A stretch of 64,000 bases of DNA, taken from the NCBI GenBank assembly GCA_035578005.1, contig DATJYK010000392.1, positions 6,602-70,601 of the forward strand, given 5' to 3'. Shown here in pieces: positions 25,511 to 34,458 of this stretch (position 1 is its first letter; every line of letters begins with the position of its first letter). The DNA is from Gp13-AA77 sp035578005. GTDB lineage: Bacteria; Acidobacteriota; Terriglobia; UBA7540. The position numbers were made by a program, and so were the translations under genes. The notes under the pieces were generated by a model. It had not been told where the DNA came from. It was given only the letters and a program-made list of their open reading frames with translations, and did no database searches.

Positions 25511-26290
25511 TCAATCCTTCTCGAAGTAGTCCGAAATCGCCGCCACCAACCCAGGAATCGTTGATTCTGTGGGTTCCAGCACCACCTCGAAACCCAACTG
25601 TCTCGCAGTCTCTGACGTGACGGGCCCAATCGATGCGGCCATTACGGCGCTCGCAGCTATCGCCTGATGCTCCCGAAGCAGCCGGGCGAAGTTCGTGGCG
25701 GTGGATGAGCTTGTGAACGTGACGATGTCCGGCGGCGGTGTGAGGAGCCGGGCTAACTCGCCGGGGGCCAAACCGGGGAGGGCGGTTTGATAGGCTTCTA
25801 CCACCTCGACACGCGCACCGCTTTCACGGAGGACGCGAGGCACAAGGTCACGAGCTACTTTGGCACGCGGAATGAGGAAAGCCTTGCCGTACAGGTCGCA
25901 ACCGTCAAGCGCTTGCAGGAGTCCTTCGGCGCGATAGGCCGAAGGCACGAAGTCCACACGCACGCCGTGTCGAGCCAATTCGGCCGCAGTTGCAGGCCCG
26001 ATAGCGCCCACCTGAAGGTGTGCCAGGTGAGCTGCGAACCTGCCGCAAGCTTTGAGACGCTCCATCAGTTTCTTTACGCCGTTGACGGAGGTGAGGATGA
26101 GGTAATCGAACTGATCGAGGGAGGTCAGCGCCCGGTCGAGAGGCTCCCACGAATCGGGGTCACGGATCTCGATGGTGGGAATTTCAACGACGTCGGCGCC
26201 AAGCTCCTCGAGCGGGCGGCGTAAGGCGCTGCTTTGTTCGCGGGCGCGCGTAACCGCTATGCGCCTGCCGCTCAGCGGCCGGGCTGTCAC
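25511..26290 (-). CDS. hemD: Uroporphyrinogen-III synthase
   Basis: The 259-residue protein has the poorly conserved but recognisable HemD pattern: GRRIAVTRAREQSSALRRPLEELGADV, IPTIEI, FDYLILTSVNGVKKLMERL, VGAIGPATAAELARHG, FLIPRAKVARDLVPRVLRESGARV, then DIVTFTSSSTATNFARLL. It closes hydroxymethylbilane into uroporphyrinogen III. The start overlaps the hemC stop by four bases (ATGA), so the two are translationally coupled. It is the last gene of a ccsA-hemA-hemC-hemD run. Confidence 0.92.
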   Translation of the reverse strand: MTARPLSGRRIAVTRAREQSSALRRPLEELGADVVEIPTIEIRDPDSWEPLDRALTSLDQFDYLILTSVNGVKKLMERLKACGRFAAHLAHLQVGAIGPATAAELARHGVRVDFVPSAYRAEGLLQALDGCDLYGKAFLIPRAKVARDLVPRVLRESGARVEVVEAYQTALPGLAPGELARLLTPPPDIVTFTSSSTATNFARLLREHQAIAASAVMAASIGPVTSETARQLGFEVVLEPTESTIPGLVAAISDYFEKD

Positions 26291-27192
26291 GCCGCCTCCA
26301 GAATGTCGCGAGCGCCCTGGAGCAGCAGGTCTTGCGCCAGAGCCAGTCCCACGGCGTCAGGATCGGAACCCGGACCCAAGGCACGCGCGCGAATCAGCCT
26401 GCTGCCGTCGGGTCGGGCAACCACTCCGATAATATCGAGACGTCCGTCCGATAGAGAGGCATGAGCGGCAATGGGCACCGCGCAGCCGCCACCGAGCCCT
26501 CGCAGCGCGGCGCGTTCCGCTCGAACGGTTGTATGCGCGACGGGATCATCGAGTACTCTGACCGCGTCTGCCAGGGGTCGGTCGCTCTCCCGAGTTTCAA
26601 TGGCCAGCGCACCTTGGCCAACCGCCGGGCAGAGTTTCGCCGGAGGAAAACAGTGCGTAATTCTGGATAACAGACCGAGCCTCATAAGCCCTGCCGCCGC
26701 CACCACCAAGGCGTCACACTCACCGCGTTCTAGCTTCCGCAATCGCGTGTCGACATTGCCGCGAATGGGGACCACCTCGATATCGTCGCGGAGGTAGCGC
26801 AACTGCGATTGCCGACGCAGGGAACTGGTGCCGACGCGACTGCCCGGAGGCAGGTCGTTGAAGCTCCTGCCATCGCCCGAAATGTAAGCATCGTGGGGGT
26901 CTTCGCGTGCCGGGACCGCGGCCACGCCGAGTCCTGGCGGCTGTTCTGTCGGCAGGTCCTTGAAGCTGTGCACGGCCACGTCGATGGTCCCGGCGGCAAG
27001 TGCTTCCTCAATTTCCTTCACGAACAGACCTTTCACGCCCGAACTCTCGAGCGGGACCCGGACCAGGCGATCCCCGCTAGTACGAATTACTCGAACGTCA
27101 ACCTCATGGCCGGCCGACGCCAAGCGGTCTCGTACCCAGTTGGCTTGCCAAAGCGCCAGCGCACTGCCCCTCGAGCCGATTACGATTCTCAT
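26287..27192 (-). CDS. hemC: Hydroxymethylbilane synthase (porphobilinogen deaminase)
   Basis: The 301-residue protein starts MRIVIGSRGSALALWQANWV. GVKGLFVKEIEEAL, DVAVHSFKDLPTEQPPGL, RREDP-like AREDPHDA, GTSSLRRQSQL and IRGNVDTRLRKL are all present. The dipyrromethane cofactor Cys is in GLGGGCAVPIAAH (Cys237). It joins four porphobilinogens. Coupled by overlap to hemD; separated from hemA by a palindromic repeat. Confidence 0.97.
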   Translation of the reverse strand: MRIVIGSRGSALALWQANWVRDRLASAGHEVDVRVIRTSGDRLVRVPLESSGVKGLFVKEIEEALAAGTIDVAVHSFKDLPTEQPPGLGVAAVPAREDPHDAYISGDGRSFNDLPPGSRVGTSSLRRQSQLRYLRDDIEVVPIRGNVDTRLRKLERGECDALVVAAAGLMRLGLLSRITHCFPPAKLCPAVGQGALAIETRESDRPLADAVRVLDDPVAHTTVRAERAALRGLGGGCAVPIAAHASLSDGRLDIIGVVARPDGSRLIRARALGPGSDPDAVGLALAQDLLLQGARDILEAA

Positions 27193-27210
27193 GAGTCGAG
27201 TGCTGTCCCA

Positions 27211-27312
27211 ATTTCAGACGTAGGGGCGGCCTTTGTGGCCGCCCAAACGGTATCGCCCATAGGGGTTGCTGCGTGGATGGGCGGCCACAAGGGCCGCCCC
27301 TACGTCTGAAAT
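27211..27312. repeat. Long inverted repeat between hemA and hemC
   Basis: Arms of 34 bases (27211-27244 and 27279-27312, beginning ATTTCAGACGTAGGGG) are reverse complements with one mismatch; the loop is 34 bases. The element splits hemA from hemC within one operon. No T-run follows, so it need not stop transcription, but its RNA would form a very stable hairpin. Confidence 0.85.
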
Positions 27313-27343
27313 TAGCACGCTGACGCTCCTGCTGCGTGGGCTC

Positions 27344-28609
27344 TCAGTCATTCACCCCAAAGATGCGGCGGACCATCTGAACGAGGGTGCGGTGTTCGGG
27401 ATTGCCTGCGGCACTCTTCATCTCGGTGAGCGGTCCGTGGAGGATTTTGCTCAGCATCCCACGCGTCAGCGCTTCCACCGCCTCTAACTGTTCGGCATTC
27501 AAGGTGGCTAGCCGGCCGCGAAAGCGCTCGATCTCAGCGGTCCGAATGCCTTCCAGGCGCTGTTCCAGGGCGACAATCGTGGGAGCCAACTCTTTCGCCG
27601 CCAAGCGCCGCAGGGTGCGCTCCACTTCCTCCTCGACTATCTCCTCAGCCCACACGGCCTCGCGCTCGCGTTGCTTACGATTTGCAGCGACCACTTGTTC
27701 GAGATCGTCGATGTCATAGACGAACGCGTTATCAAGCTCGTTGACGGCAGGATCGATGTCGCGAGGCACCGCGATATCAACGAAGAACATAGGCCGCTGC
27801 TTGCGGGCGTCCAGCAAGCGCTCCGCCTGCTCACGCCTCACAAGAAAACCGGGGGAATCTGTTGAACTGATCACGATGTCGGCGCGGCCGAGGTGCTCCT
27901 GGAGGGCTTCGAACGGAACGGCTGCGCCGTGAAACACCGCCGCCAACTCGCAGGCCTTCTCATAAGTGCGGTTGGCCACCAGGATCGAGCCTGCTCCGCT
28001 CGACACGAGATGGCGGGCAGCGAGTTCGCTCATCTTGCCCGCGCCCAGAATGAAAACCGTCTTGCCCTCAAGGCTGCCGAAGATTTTCCTGGCCAGTTCG
28101 ACGGCGGCGTAGGAGACCGAGACGGCCGCCGTACCTAAGGCAGTCTCGCGGCGCACCCGCCTTCCTACGGCGAGCGCTTGTTTGGCGATTTCGTGGAGGG
28201 AACCCTTGAGGGCGCCGGCCTCCTGGGCCGCTAAGTACGCCTGCTTGAACTGGCCCAGAATCTGCGGTTCGCCAAGGACCATGGAGTCCAGGCTGGAAGC
28301 GACCCGAAACAAGTGTCGAATCACGTCCCGGCCGCGCTGCCAGTAGAGATGCTGCTCGTAAGGGGTGAGATCACAGCGGTGAAAGTCAGACAGGAAATTG
28401 CGGACCGCCGGCTGAACCTCGAGGCCATCCTCGCCCGACGCGACCAGGTCCACGCGGTTGCAGGTGGAAAGGATGAGACCCTCGCGGATGCCTTCGCGAC
28501 TCACCAGGTCCGCAAGCGCCGCCGGCAGGTGGGACTCGCGAATGTTCATGCGCTCCCGCACCTCCACGGGAGCCGTCCGATAACTGATGCCTACGAGGAT
28601 CAGGTTCAT
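27344..28609 (-). CDS. hemA: Glutamyl-tRNA reductase
   Basis: The start is ATG 28609 (MNLILVGISYRTAPVEVRER); a TTG at 28618 is less likely. The 421-residue protein has the catalytic Cys50 in LILSTCNRVDL, the NADPH-binding VFILGAGKMSELAARHL and the C-terminal dimerisation helix. It makes glutamate-1-semialdehyde, the first step of the C5 haem route. hemC and hemD follow after a palindromic repeat. hemB, hemL and the later steps are outside the window. Confidence 0.96.
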   Translation of the reverse strand: MNLILVGISYRTAPVEVRERMNIRESHLPAALADLVSREGIREGLILSTCNRVDLVASGEDGLEVQPAVRNFLSDFHRCDLTPYEQHLYWQRGRDVIRHLFRVASSLDSMVLGEPQILGQFKQAYLAAQEAGALKGSLHEIAKQALAVGRRVRRETALGTAAVSVSYAAVELARKIFGSLEGKTVFILGAGKMSELAARHLVSSGAGSILVANRTYEKACELAAVFHGAAVPFEALQEHLGRADIVISSTDSPGFLVRREQAERLLDARKQRPMFFVDIAVPRDIDPAVNELDNAFVYDIDDLEQVVAANRKQREREAVWAEEIVEEEVERTLRRLAAKELAPTIVALEQRLEGIRTAEIERFRGRLATLNAEQLEAVEALTRGMLSKILHGPLTEMKSAAGNPEHRTLVQMVRRIFGVND

Positions 28610-28739
28610 AGCGAGCAAAACCGAAGAGTCACGGCTTCAACCGGAGTTTCGAACGTCGAACGGCTGTTCGTTAGCTATCGCCGCCAAGCCGCACTCCGAA
28701 GAACTTTCGTCACCTGGATCGCTCATGGCAACGCGATCC

Positions 28740-29549
28740 TCAGGGCCTCGGCAGGAAGCCGTGCTGTCCGCTGAGAAACGTGACGCCCAAGAACGTAATC
28801 ATGACTGCGCCAAAGCCGAAAACTGCGCCGTAGGCCGCGCGCCGGCCTCGCCAGTTTCCACTGGCCCGGGTGGAAAAAAGCGTGAGGTAGATTAACCATG
28901 TCACCACCGTGGCGACGATTTTGGGATCGAACTCCCAAGTGCCCTGCCAGGTTCGGCTGGCCCACACGAAGCCGGTGACCAGACCGATGGCCAGAAAGAT
29001 GTTCCCCACCACCAGAGACCCGTAGTAGAGCCGATCACACTCTTCGAGCGAGGGCAGACGATAATAAAAGGCGCGTGGATTCTTCGACTTCAACTCATTC
29101 TCTTGGATCAGGTACATGAGCCCGGCCACAAAAGTGAGAAAGAAGCCGGTGTAGCCCAGAATCATGGAGGCGATGTGAATCCCCACCCAGCCCCCGCGAA
29201 AGCCCGCAGAGCGGAATGACGCGGCGGGGTCAAGAGCTGCTGCTAGCGCCAGCAGAAAGACGAACGGCAGCATGAAGAGCCCCAGGGAGGCGATCCTGTA
29301 ACGCAGGTACACCAGAAAGAAGGCGAGTGTGAGGTCGAACGCGAAGAATGAGATAGCGGCGCGAACGTCAGCCACCGGCAAATGGTGGATCTCGACGGCC
29401 GACGACACCAGCGATCCGGCATGTACGGCGAGACCGCAGGCTAGTGCCACGAGCGCCGTCCGAGGCAGAGCGGAGCGGCGGCGCACCAGCGACGGCACTG
29501 TAAGAAGAATGCCCAGCCCGTAAAGGGCAAGCGCAGCCCAAAGCAACAT
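28740..29549 (-). CDS. CcsA/HemX-type cytochrome c assembly membrane protein
   Basis: The 269-residue protein is almost all membrane, with about eight helices. WVGIHIASMILGYTGFFLTF contains one conserved His, TWQGTWEFDPKIVATVVTWL matches the tryptophan-rich WWD-like region and FLSGQHGFL ends the protein with another His. This is the CcsA/ResC/HemX family that moves or handles haem for cytochrome c maturation. Position directly upstream of hemA is typical of HemX; ATG 29549 is taken as the start. Which role (haem exporter or HemA regulator) cannot be told. Confidence 0.85.
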   Translation of the reverse strand: MLLWAALALYGLGILLTVPSLVRRRSALPRTALVALACGLAVHAGSLVSSAVEIHHLPVADVRAAISFFAFDLTLAFFLVYLRYRIASLGLFMLPFVFLLALAAALDPAASFRSAGFRGGWVGIHIASMILGYTGFFLTFVAGLMYLIQENELKSKNPRAFYYRLPSLEECDRLYYGSLVVGNIFLAIGLVTGFVWASRTWQGTWEFDPKIVATVVTWLIYLTLFSTRASGNWRGRRAAYGAVFGFGAVMITFLGVTFLSGQHGFLPRP

Positions 29550-29774
29550 GACAGGGGATGACGCCTCAACAGGTGAAGCTCATCGAGTCTCAGTATAGCA
29601 CCCCAACGTGCGGCCACTCTGTCCCGCTGCCATTCCATCTGCGAGGCTGTGATCCCGATCTTCCGTGGAACCCACTCTTCTTGCCCTCTGTATGGCTTTG
29701 ACAGCCCAACCTCGTGCAGGCTTTATGACTCGGCACCAACTCCACCCAAAGTGATTCCACAGGATGACTCCGTA

Positions 29775-30281
29775 TCACCTTTCCTCGTCAGCCGAAGGAC
29801 CGTACAACGCCGGCACAGGCAGATTGTTGAGCCTGAAGTAGACCCCAAGCTGAGCACGGTGGTGGATGGTGTGATTCAAGACAAAGTTCCGAAAAACAGA
29901 CAGGCGCGGCAGGGTGAAAATCGTCTTTCCTCCCGAAAGCAGAGACCAGGGCTTCCCCAGGCTTTCATCGCTAACTCCAGCCAGAGCCACGCGGGCGGCA
30001 GCCACGTTCTTGTCGAAAAGATCAAGAATCTCTCGATGCGAACCTATGAATGCCGGCTGATGAGGCGCACTCCCAGGGGGAGAAAGGTCAAAGGAGTCTT
30101 GCTCCAGAGCTGTCGCACCCCAGGCTGGAATCTCTGCAAGATGGGTAACCAGCCGCCCAAGGCTGGAAGACTTCGGGTGCGGCCGCCACTCCATGCGGTC
30201 GTCCGGAACGCGCTCAAGACACTTCCTCGTGTTCGCCATTTCCTGGTCAAACTCGGCCAACAGAGCTTCGCGCAGGGTCAT
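29775..30281 (-). CDS. DinB-family protein
   Basis: ATG 30281 follows AGGAG closely. The 168-residue protein has the DinB helix-bundle pattern: MTLREALLAEFDQEMANTRK, LGRLVTHLAEIPAWGATAL (first His) and FRNFVLNHTIHHRAQLGVYF with three His near the end. Metal-binding by three His is expected. It is unrelated in sequence detail to the DinB gene at 21096-21644, so this is not a recent duplication. Function within the family is not predicted. The gene stands between ccsA and tamB on the same strand. Confidence 0.87.
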   Translation of the reverse strand: MTLREALLAEFDQEMANTRKCLERVPDDRMEWRPHPKSSSLGRLVTHLAEIPAWGATALEQDSFDLSPPGSAPHQPAFIGSHREILDLFDKNVAAARVALAGVSDESLGKPWSLLSGGKTIFTLPRLSVFRNFVLNHTIHHRAQLGVYFRLNNLPVPALYGPSADEER

Positions 30282-30440
30282 AACTTCTCCTGACCGTACT
30301 CTTGGATTTTAGAGTGGAATCCGTGGTTGGGCAATTGAGAACATTGAGCCCCGGCCGGTTGCGATGGGTTGAACGAAACGAGCTAAGTACGCAAAAAGCG
30401 GTCTCAGGCTGCGACAGTTCCCAAAAGCGGACTAGCCTAG

Positions 30441-33400
30441 CTAGAACTTTTTCCGCCCCTTGATCTGAAATTGGAAGCCGGCCGCTTGGTCGACGACACT
30501 CACCGAGTAACGACGCGTGATCTGATACTCCACCTGAATCACCGCGCCTTGCGCCGTAGTGACGTCAATTGCGAATGTGAAGAAGAGGTTCTTGGTAACC
30601 CGTTGCTGAACCGCAACCTGCGCGCCTCGGTTGGCTTGGTTGCCACCAACTTGCGGATCAATCGTCAACGAGGTGATTCCGGTTAACTTCTGCACCTTGC
30701 TGCTGACCTGGCCGGCGACGCCTTGCGCGAGAACCGTCCGCGGGGTTGCCGCCGATGTTTGGCTCGCTTCGGTGGTTTGCCCCGTGACCAGCAGATTGAT
30801 GATGTCGACGGGGGCCAGCGGCGGATCGGAAGTATAGGTCGTACGCAGGCGGTCGAGAGGTCCGACGAGATTCACCGTCAGATTAAACTGCTGAATCACT
30901 GTGGTTACGGTGAGGTTGACCACAGGTTCGGTCTGGAGAGGATTCACGAAATCGATCACCCCGTTTTCCACCAGGTAGCGGTTCCCCTGATAGAACATCT
31001 CTCCTGATGAAATGGTGGCGCGGCCCAAGATCACAGGTTCCGCCAGTGTTCCTTGCACGCGCAGGTTGGCGCTGCCCTGAACATTCAGCGCGCTGCTGGC
31101 CAGCGCCAATTCCTGACCCGAAGCCACCGAAACGTTTAGCTTCACGTTTTGGGCCATTCCACCCGGCTCAGCGGGAGAGGACTGGCCGGAGAACTGATCG
31201 GAAAAAGTTGCAAGGTCAAACCCGGACGTCAGCGACAGCCGATCGATCACCACCTGCCCACTGAGGAGCGCAGAATGGGGTGTTCCAGATAGCGTCAGGT
31301 TACTGGTCAAAACCGACCGCGTGCCCTGCGGGTAACGTAGGCGTAAGCTCTTGCCAGCGATGGCGAGGTCAAACTGAACCTTGGGTTGAAGACTCACGGA
31401 ACCGCTGGCAGAAAGGGTGCCTCCGCCAGCCTCCGCCGACAGGCTCTTGATGTTGGCACGCCCTTTTTCGATGTCGATTTCGCCATTCACCTTTTCCGCG
31501 CCAAGCGGCGCATTGGGAGGCAGGATGCGTCCGTCGGCAACGCGGATGACACCTCGCGTCTCAGGATGGCTAATGCTGCCTTGCACATCGACATTCAGGT
31601 TGATCTGGCCGGAAGAGTTCCAAGTAGGATAAAGGAGCTGGAGCAGATGAAGATCGACGGTTCCGGTAGCGTTAGCGCGTATGCTCCCGGGGTTTTGAAC
31701 CGGAACGGTGGCCTCAAGGTTGAGGTCGGTTCCAGTTCCCTTCAACCCCGCACGCTGGAGCGTGAGAATACCATTCCGATAATCCAGACGAATGGGCGAG
31801 GCGTTGGCAAGCTGGAGCGCCTGATACGCAAGGCTTAACGAGGGGATTTCAACGTTGCCCTCCATTTGTTGCGGGTTTTTCAACGGACCCTTTAGCTCAG
31901 CGCGAATTTGCATGCTCCCATCCAGGTTTGCGGGGGCCTCGGGCAGAACGCTGGTGAACACCGGACCGAGCTGGATTTCCTGGGTGTCCAAGGCAACCGT
32001 AGCCTGGTAGTCGCGGGTGAGGTTGACTGAGCCACGGACATGGACAGCGCTGCCCACCAGATTCGAATCCAGCGCAAACGTGACTTGGTGTTGGGCGACG
32101 GTCGCTTGGGCTTTGAGGCCGTCCAGCTTCTGTTTACGAACTTGTAGCCTTGGCGCCTCGACATTGGCCTCGAGTTGCGGCGCGCTTAGGTTGCCTCGGC
32201 CCTTCACCGACGCCGCCAACAAACCGATGATGTCCGGAGTGCGCGCACTGAGGAACTCGATCTTCTGAAGATGGACGGCGGGAAAGTTGATCTGCACGTC
32301 ATAGTCTCGAGTTTTCCAGTTGTACAGAAGCGTGGCGCCGGCCGAACCTGCGGGGGTGAACAGATGAACAGTGGAGTGAGTATCGTTTCCCTCGCCATCA
32401 AATTTCACCGTCAGGTTCTGGATGGGCTCCTGCCACGCGTGCGCCTCGGTTAGCTGTATCGATCCCTGGCCGGCGGGACTGGCCACAGAGCCGTGCACGG
32501 CGAAGCTGGCGGACAAGGTTCCGCTGACGGGATAGTGTAGGTCAGCCACATCCTGAATATCTGCGACCGCCACCCGGTCCGCCGTGACGCGCACGTTGAT
32601 TGGGTTCCGGGGTGAATAAGACCAATCCTCTAGGCCGACCGCAACGTCAAAGGCAGCGTGACCTTTGGCGCCGCCTTGAAGTTCTCCTTGGTGAAACGCA
32701 ACGCCAGAAGGGCTAAGGCTGACTTCTGCCCGTAGCGACCGTATGCTTACTCCCGAATACTCAAGATTCGCAGCCGACAATTGGCCCTTAAGCTCCGGAT
32801 TCGTAAGTGTGCCTGTTAAGTTGCCGTGAAATGCCGCCAAGCCTGCCAGTCCCAAGAGTTGCCGCGGCTGCGAGACGGAAAACCGACTCCGCACAGGGGC
32901 GCCGCCTTCTAGAATCAGCGCCAGCAGATCAACTTCCCGCAAGTCGTCGCTGTGTGCCTGGATTCCCAAATGGCTCCGGTCACCTAAACTTCCGTCCAGA
33001 TTGAGGGCGCTCTGGGGCGTTCGCAGATAAGTGCTGTGCAGCACGGCCGCTTGATGCCCGGCGTCGTAGGCGAGATGAATCGCCCCTTCGACAGGCATCG
33101 AGTGGGAACCGCTTCCGGCCGCGGATTCGTTCTCCAGTGATCCAGCAATGGTGGCGTCCGACTGCACTTGCAAGTCGCGCAGGCTGCCGCGCCAGCTCAC
33201 CTGAACGCTTCCATTCAGCCGCCCCGCGACCCCAACACCTGGCAGGGCATCGAAACGCAACGCCTGCCGAGCGGCAGCCAACGAGAAATCGTGGATGTCG
33301 CCTTCGACGCGAATTTGGGGTACCTGGGCGAGGTTCGTTATGCTGAGACGACCGGTCACGTGCCCGCCCAGGGCGTCTGCATTGAGGGCCCGAACCTCGA

Positions 33401-34400
33401 GCCCGCCTTTCTCCAGGCGATACTCGCCGGTGAAAGATCGAACGGTGCCGTGTGCTTGCGGAACAGTTACGGTTAGCGCTGGACTGGCGAATTTTCCGGC
33501 GACCCCGAGCCTCTCAACCGCGGAGCGGCCGGTTGCGTTTTGGTAATTGAACGTGCCCTGAGTGTCGATTTCGCCGAGAGGCAGTGAGCTTTGCTTGAGC
33601 AGTTGGGCCAGCTCTTTGGTCCAAATCTGCGCCTGATATGACCCGGCCACTGAAGGGCTCGAGTAGTTGTACAGGTGCAACTGAGTCTTAAGCCAGGACG
33701 AGCCGCTGCGTATCTGAACGGAACTCAGCGTCAATGCTGCCGGAGCGGCGGAGAATCGTGCCTGGAGATCGTGGATGAGAGGGTCGTAATTGCCGAACTG
33801 AACGCGAGCCTGACGGTAGCTCAAGGATCCGTCGTAGGCCACCGTGGCCATGTTAAATGCGGCTTGTGCGTCAAGGTCCTGGACGTCTGCGCTCAGCGGC
33901 GTGTACTTGTCATTGCAGTAGATCGCTCCATTGTTCACGGCGAAATGTCGAACCGCCAATTCGAAGACATCCATTGGCTTGCTGCCCGACTGCCGCGGGG
34001 AAGTTTGTGGCAAGTTCGATTGGCCCTGGGCACCGACGAGAAAATGAATCACGGGATGATCGATCGCCAAGCTATTCAAAGTCACCTTCTGGTGACGCAG
34101 CGATATCACTTTCAACCCGACGGCAATATGATCTGCGCTGAAGAGCGGAGCCTGCGTGTCAGCCTCCGTGCCATGAACCACGATCCGATACAAGTCAGCT
34201 TGCAAGCCGGACCAGCGAAACCCGAAATCGCCGATTTCGACACGGCCTCCGGACGCCTGCGCCGCATGTTCGATAATCACCCGCAACAAATACCGGTGAA
34301 ACGAGCGGCTGCGGACTACGAGCGCGCCAGCACCGACCAGAACCAAAACTGTCGATAGCACGATCAGAAAAAGCCGGACCGCGCGTTTCCACGTTGTCAT
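30441..34400 (-). CDS. tamB: TamB-like envelope assembly / lipid-transport protein
   Basis: ATG 34400 (MTTWKRAVRLFLIVLSTVL) gives 1319 residues; a signal anchor is followed by an AsmA-like start with ASGGRVEIGDFGFRWSGL. The body is a long run of beta-rich repeats. The C-terminal part (about 950-1319) is the DUF490/TamB domain, with NRYLVENGVIDFVNPLQTEPVVNL and PPLAPVDIINLLVTG, ending in KGRKKF. TamB spans the periplasm as a beta-tunnel. The Omp85 gene directly upstream on the same strand ends 58 bases before its start, so this is a tamA-tamB pair. Confidence 0.93.
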   Translation of the reverse strand: MTTWKRAVRLFLIVLSTVLVLVGAGALVVRSRSFHRYLLRVIIEHAAQASGGRVEIGDFGFRWSGLQADLYRIVVHGTEADTQAPLFSADHIAVGLKVISLRHQKVTLNSLAIDHPVIHFLVGAQGQSNLPQTSPRQSGSKPMDVFELAVRHFAVNNGAIYCNDKYTPLSADVQDLDAQAAFNMATVAYDGSLSYRQARVQFGNYDPLIHDLQARFSAAPAALTLSSVQIRSGSSWLKTQLHLYNYSSPSVAGSYQAQIWTKELAQLLKQSSLPLGEIDTQGTFNYQNATGRSAVERLGVAGKFASPALTVTVPQAHGTVRSFTGEYRLEKGGLEVRALNADALGGHVTGRLSITNLAQVPQIRVEGDIHDFSLAAARQALRFDALPGVGVAGRLNGSVQVSWRGSLRDLQVQSDATIAGSLENESAAGSGSHSMPVEGAIHLAYDAGHQAAVLHSTYLRTPQSALNLDGSLGDRSHLGIQAHSDDLREVDLLALILEGGAPVRSRFSVSQPRQLLGLAGLAAFHGNLTGTLTNPELKGQLSAANLEYSGVSIRSLRAEVSLSPSGVAFHQGELQGGAKGHAAFDVAVGLEDWSYSPRNPINVRVTADRVAVADIQDVADLHYPVSGTLSASFAVHGSVASPAGQGSIQLTEAHAWQEPIQNLTVKFDGEGNDTHSTVHLFTPAGSAGATLLYNWKTRDYDVQINFPAVHLQKIEFLSARTPDIIGLLAASVKGRGNLSAPQLEANVEAPRLQVRKQKLDGLKAQATVAQHQVTFALDSNLVGSAVHVRGSVNLTRDYQATVALDTQEIQLGPVFTSVLPEAPANLDGSMQIRAELKGPLKNPQQMEGNVEIPSLSLAYQALQLANASPIRLDYRNGILTLQRAGLKGTGTDLNLEATVPVQNPGSIRANATGTVDLHLLQLLYPTWNSSGQINLNVDVQGSISHPETRGVIRVADGRILPPNAPLGAEKVNGEIDIEKGRANIKSLSAEAGGGTLSASGSVSLQPKVQFDLAIAGKSLRLRYPQGTRSVLTSNLTLSGTPHSALLSGQVVIDRLSLTSGFDLATFSDQFSGQSSPAEPGGMAQNVKLNVSVASGQELALASSALNVQGSANLRVQGTLAEPVILGRATISSGEMFYQGNRYLVENGVIDFVNPLQTEPVVNLTVTTVIQQFNLTVNLVGPLDRLRTTYTSDPPLAPVDIINLLVTGQTTEASQTSAATPRTVLAQGVAGQVSSKVQKLTGITSLTIDPQVGGNQANRGAQVAVQQRVTKNLFFTFAIDVTTAQGAVIQVEYQITRRYSVSVVDQAAGFQFQIKGRKKF

Positions 34401-34458
34401 CGAACCTGCCTCTTGAAGAGCGAGGGCCACGCCACAGCACATTCCATCCGCGAGGCCA

